Shown: positions 59,346 through 64,000 of the stretch, in pieces
Numbering within the stretch: position 1 is the first letter of the stretch
Layout of the letters: each line of letters begins with the position of its first letter
Assembly: GCA_021442155.1 (NCBI GenBank)
Contig: CM038214.1
Location: forward strand, 50,846,703-50,910,702
DNA length: 64,000 nt
Source: Cymbidium sinense
Taxonomy: Eukaryota > Streptophyta > Magnoliopsida > Asparagales > Orchidaceae
Direction of reading: 5' to 3'
Program-made: the position numbers and the translations under genes
Notes under the pieces: generated by a model
Seen by the model: only the letters and a program-made list of their open reading frames with translations
The model's database searches: none
What the model was told of the DNA's origin: nothing

Positions 59346-61999
59346 ATAATAGTGTAGGAAGATTAAAATGATTATGGAGAAAAATTACTATAAGAAGTCG
59401 CCTTCAAATCTGTGGGGAGAAAGAAAAGACAAGACACTATAAAAATTCATCTTAGTCAGATGCTATGCAGATCTGTATATGTACTTAGTCAAGTGGTCGG
59501 GTATGTCATCAAGGAATAGTGTACTATCTCAAAAAATAGAAGTCACTACCCTTTAATAGAATCAATCACCTCAATAAGGACTCCTAAGGATGATGGGTCT
59601 GCATATGTATCAAAGATTCTTCCCTACTTTACATGGAAAAGTAAAGTAGGGTTTATTTTAAATCGGGTTCATTAAGTTCCCTACAGGGGCAAGCTCCCAT
59701 AGTTAATTACATCCTAAGGGATGGGATCCCTTAGGAAAACTCTTGATTAAGGTAAATGATCATTGTCTCTAAAAATTTCAATAGGGAAGGACTATCAATC
59801 GATTGGTTTGTGTTTAAAGATCAAATGGGATTGATCAAAAGAGGGAGTTATTATCGAAGCAAAAATGCGAAATAAGTAGGAGATGCTCACGATGCTAGAA
59901 AACCTAGCGAGCATCTCACACTATCCTATAGTTGGGCTTTACATTTTAGAAATTGATTTAGTTTATTTGTGTCATATTTTCATTTGAATTTTAGGACTTA
60001 AGATTCCTTAACACAAGATTAAGAAAATGCCAGAATTATGCTTATGGCCCACAAAAGGGGAAAAGCTACCTGAGAACCTAAATTTAGGGAGCTTTGGCAG
60101 GGCCAAAAGCACAACCTAAATCTAAGGTGAAAATGGGTAATTGGTTTACCTCCACAAGAGAGGACAAATCACCTGACATCTTGGACTTGCAATGCCTAGG
60201 GGTGGTTGCCAACTAACTCCTCCTATGATTTTAAATACATGTAGGGAAGTCTTTATGCTTATGCAAAATAGCTAGGCTATTATTATATAGAAAAAGATCG
60301 AGTCCTTAAACTCACTCCCTAAAGAGACTAGATCATGTAAAGGTATGCTTCAAATGACCTAAATCTAATGCAATTCAAATTTCATTTTATTTCATTTATT
60401 GGACAATCATTTTGACTCAGGCTAATAGGATTTTTATGACTAATGCATGAGAAAGAAGGTTATTGGCCAAAATCAATGAGAAGGAAGGAGGTGAGTTTCT
60501 ACCACTCCCTCAAAGGTCAAGCCAGGTTCTCTAGAAAAGGTGGAAGCCCTCCAATCAAGAGTGAAATAAGATGCATTTGTGCATGATATTATAAAGAATG
60601 CTCACCCAGCTAAGGGGTTGCTAATTCTATTATCTTGATTTTAAACCTAAGTTTTAGGTGAGGTTATGAGTTATTTAATTTTAATTTTAATTGTTAAGAT
60701 GAGTAAAAGATTTATTTTTCTCTAAAGAGCCTAATCGACATCCAGGCCATGCATAAATCAAGGAAGAAACTAGGAAAATCATGCCACTTAATGCAAAAGC
60801 TAAACAAATCATCAATCAATTTATAAAGCTAATCGTAAAAAGATTAAATGGTAGTTGTGGTGGGGCACCACTGCACAAACCTAAAAATATCAAATTGGGT
60901 AGTCGAGCTCTACCCTTATACAACCCAATCTACTGATGAATATTACATTTAAGCAAAGGAATTCATTTTGAGTGGATTTGAGTTTGATTTTTGGAATTGG
61001 TTTTGATTGTTTGAATTTATATTTCATTTATATATGTGAATATAAATGAGAATATAAATGGATCATGAGAAAATTTAAAGGATTTGAAGTGGTTTAATCA
61101 TGATTTAGGTTAAAACCATTAAAGGGAATTTAAATGATTTAAAGAAATTATTAAATTGAAAATTAATTTTTGGATTGGATTGGATTGATTTATATTTACA
61201 TTTCATTTATATATGAGAATATAAATGAGAATAAAAATAAGTTTTGAGAAAATCCCATGACTTTGAATAGGTTTGATCAAGATTTAGGTTAAATCCATTA
61301 AAGGGAATTTAAAGGATTTGAGGAAAATTTCATGGATTTTAAATTTAGAATTTAATTTGAGGGTTTGATTTGATTGATTTATATTATATTTCATTTATAT
61401 ATGAGAATATAAATAAAGTTTGAGAAAATCCCAAAGTTTTGAAAAGGTTTGATCAAGGTTTTTAAATTTTGGCTAAGTCCTTTAATGAATAATTAAAGGG
61501 ACTTATGAAACTTTTCATGAATTAATTTTGAATTTTGAATTTGATTTGATAGGTTTGAATTTATATTTCACTTATATATGTGAATATAAATTAGAATATA
61601 AATGGATTATAAGAAAATCTCAAAGATTTGAATAGGTTTAGATCATAGTTTTGGTTAAGTCCTTTAGGGAAGGTTAAGGACTTAGGCAAAATTTGAACAT
61701 AGGAAATTTTGATGGATTTTGATCATGGGTTTCAATCATTGATTTCAATCTTATGGAGTTGATTTGAATTTGGAGAAAATCAAATAGAATTCATTTGGAG
61801 TTTGACTTGAAAGAAGGAAAGTGTGGAATGGTTTAAGCTAAGGGTAGGAAAATTTTCCTGACACTCCTAAGGAATGACCTACTCCTAATGCTAAACCATC
61901 TAAGTCTTCTAGGGCTAGGGGAGTGTCCACCTTATCACTAGATGTGTCTTAAGACTAAGGAACTCTTAAAATCTAAGAGAAGTCCTATGTCTAAGATGG
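59346..61999. other. Non-genic sequence between two LINE parts
   Basis: No reading frame of note. It contains a perfect 10-bp inverted repeat with a 5-base loop at 59712-59736 (TCCTAAGGGA / TCCCTTAGGA) and a four-unit tandem repeat at 61000-61740. The composition resembles LTR-retrotransposon non-coding DNA, but I found no terminal repeats or primer-binding site. Confidence 0.5.
61000..61740. repeat. Four tandem units of about 180 bp
   Basis: The anchor ATTTCATTTATATATG (last copy ATTTCACTTATATATG) begins at 61021, 61200, 61388 and 61565, giving periods of 179, 188 and 177 bp. Each unit continues with AATATAAAT, GAGAAAATC, GGTTTGATCA-like and TTAGGTTAA/AAGTCC words. The units have diverged substantially from each other. 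Confidence 0.82.
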
Positions 62000-64000
62000 A
62001 GGGGTTAAGAGCTCATTCTAAAAATGAGTCTACAATGATCAAATAGAGTAAGCTCATTTAATCTAGCACCTAGATTAGCAAGATAATCATCACAAGCATT
62101 TCCTTCATGCCAAATGCGAGTGATTTTAAAGCAGACTTGAGAGAGGAGAGCTCTAGTATGGTTACGAAGGTAGTATAAATCTGTGTTCCCCACCCTGGTG
62201 GAAGTCAACATGTCAATGAGTAATAGAGCATCCACTTCAATCCAAATATTGAACCAACCTTTTTGCAAACAAATATCAATAGATTTATTAACAGCCATTA
62301 ATTCAGCAAAGATAATAGAAAAGCTTTAAGGGGATAAGCGAAAGCATAAATGACATTACCTTTAAAGTTTCTGAAAATGCCACCACAACCAAAAGCATTC
62401 TGAGAGACTGAGCCATCAGTATTAATTTTGATAGTATTATTGAGTGGTTTTATCCAATAAATAATCCTATCTTCTTTACAGTGGGGGGATCTGAGGTAGG
62501 CTAAGGCCCAGCTTGTTGGCCATAGATTTACAACCTCAAAAATGGGTGTTAGTAATTAAGCTAGCATTAAATAAAGCACGGATTTTTTGTTTAGTTCTAG
62601 CAATAATTTTTTTATGGTTCATAAAGATACCACGATTTTTAGCATCATTTCTGTCCAACCATATGAACCATATAAGAGTGATGGCAATTAACACATTAAT
62701 GTGACCTTTCATAATTTTTTAAAAATAAACATCAAGAAGTTGATGTAAAGATAAAGAGCCATGGAAATGGTTAGTATTGAAGAGTTCATCATACCAAACC
62801 CATAATTTGGAGGCAATAACACCATTGATAAAAATATGATTCATATTTTCAATGTGAAAACAATAATAACATTTGGAAGGCAACTGAAAGCCTTTACCCC
62901 ACATCAAAGAATCAATAGGAATGAAGTTTTTAGAATTCTCCAAGTAAGGAGTAAGAGATATGGATAATGTTATTCCAAAGTTTAAAAAGACATTAGAGAA
63001 ACCATGAGCATCTCTAATATGATTCCAGACCTCTTTAAGAATAAAATCACCATTATGAGACAGCTTAAAAAGAATCTAATCTGGCTTGTTAGAAATGATA
63101 GGAATGTTAGTGAATTTATCTAAAAGAGAAATAGGAATATAATTAGTGAGTTTACTATCATTCCAATTATTATTAATCCAAAAGGAGTTCACTTTAATAG
63201 CAGTTGTCGAATAAGTAGATAATAAATCATCAATAGAACCACTACCAATCTAGTTATCTTGCCAAAGAAAGATGATCCTGAATTTATACCATAAGAAATC
63301 AGGGATTCAACTTCCCATTTGATGGAGCAAAGTCTTTTCCAAATAAGAGGATGCTTACCCGGGCAGTACTTAACAGTCATGAAGTTAGCCCAGAGACTAT
63401 TTTTGCTCCTAAAATTCTACCAGAGTTTATGAGAGAATGCAGTAATAGCTTCACAAATAGACTTGCAGCCAAGCCCACCTTCAGCTAGGGCGCCACAACA
63501 TTTATGCCAAGAAATCCAATGCATCCTTTTGGCTAAATTTTTGGAACCCTAAAAAATTTATTAAGGAGATGGTCTATTCTGTTTAAGGTAGAATTAGTAA
63601 GGATGATGGTTTGAATAAGATATAAAGGCATCAAATTTAGGGTACTCTTAAGCAAAGTAAGCCTGCCACCAAAGGAGAGCAAGTGAAATTCCCAAACTAA
63701 AATTTTTTTAGCAATTTTTTGAATTAGGTCAACAAGAAGATGGGATCATTTTTGACCTTTGAATAGATGAGCACCTAAATATTTAATTGGGAGTTGTTGG
63801 TGTTTAAAGTTAGTGATTCTCAAGATTTGATTGATTTTATTACTGGAGATTTTAGAGGAAGTAGTGGAGCAACTCTTTCCATCATTAATAGAAAGATCAC
63901 TTTCTTTACCAAAAATATTTAAGAAATTCTTAAGGATTTTGATGTGATGGATGGAAGCATTACAAAAAATAATGAAATCATCAGCAAAACTAAGATGGGA
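62000..64000 (-). pseudogene. L1-type LINE ORF2 C-terminal half, runs off window
   Basis: Minus strand, same family as the LINE at 2219-7735. At the window edge RT motif C is intact (SFADDF, FADD at 63977-63988). Then come KYLGAHLFKG, GGRLTLLKSTLNLMPLYLIQ, the KYCPGKHPLIWKRLCSIKWE segment (63189-63380, with a short in-frame loss after PLI), zf-RVT (62719-62943: SLMWGKG, CYYCFHIEN) and RNase H (62005-62440). RNase H acidic residues can be placed: INTDGS, FAELMAV (one frame off), WIEVDALLL and EGNACDDYLANLG. Stops and shifts make it a pseudogene, but it is less decayed than the plus-strand copy. Confidence 0.86.

Noticed and set aside
61000..61740. CRISPR-like array
   Set aside because: Only four diverged ~180-bp units in a plant genome, with no short identical repeats and unique spacers.

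Overview
The window is nuclear DNA of a land plant. The diagnostic repeat is the Arabidopsis-type telomere heptamer (TTTAGGG / CCCTAAA). The transposon relics are plant L1-type LINEs (CCHC ORF1, endonuclease, reverse transcriptase, zf-RVT, RNase H) and one RTE-type LINE with a (TTG)n tail. Two host-gene fragments, from a glycine-rich RNA-binding protein (GR-RBP) and from ribosomal stalk protein P0, are also plant-like. I cannot name the species. I see no intact host gene, tRNA, rRNA or CRISPR array; almost everything is repeat or pseudogene.

Layout. 1-1404: 3' end of an L1-type LINE. 1405-2218: telomere-like repeats around a GR-RBP 3' fragment. 2219-7735: a 5'-truncated LINE with an unusually long pyrimidine-rich 3' region. 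7736-14700: degenerate telomere-like sequence in CCCTAAA polarity with four GR-RBP fragments and patches of GC-rich variant repeat. 14701-14845: spacer where repeat polarity flips to TTTAGGG. 14846-30337: TTTAGGG polarity with two inverted GR-RBP fragments, three short GR-RBP remnants and a P0 retropseudogene. 30338-30426: spacer where polarity flips back in the head-to-head sense of a telomere fusion. 30427-50135: CCCTAAA polarity with four more GR-RBP fragments and an RTE LINE at 46048-48953. 50136-54858: an L1-type LINE with its 5' end but no 3' end. 54859-57469: unrecognised low-GC sequence. 57470-57647: a small TTTAGGG block joined to the 3' end of an inverted LINE (57648-59345). 59346-61999: non-genic sequence with four ~180-bp tandem repeats. 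62000-64000: minus-strand LINE ORF2 running off the window.

How it fits together. About 48 kb is one interstitial telomere-like domain, amplified together with an embedded GR-RBP fragment. GR-RBP and telomere repeats always flip polarity together, so they were duplicated and inverted as a unit. Every A-tailed retro-sequence whose 3' junction is visible (LINE ends, P0, GR-RBP) has its poly(A) end joined to CCCTAAA in the same polarity; only the (TTG)-tailed RTE LINE is opposite. That is what target-primed reverse transcription from the 3' end of the G-rich telomere strand would give, and is the most interesting pattern here. Main caution: A-rich and GC-rich drift within telomere repeats can also come from long-read base-calling error, so raw-read confirmation matters.
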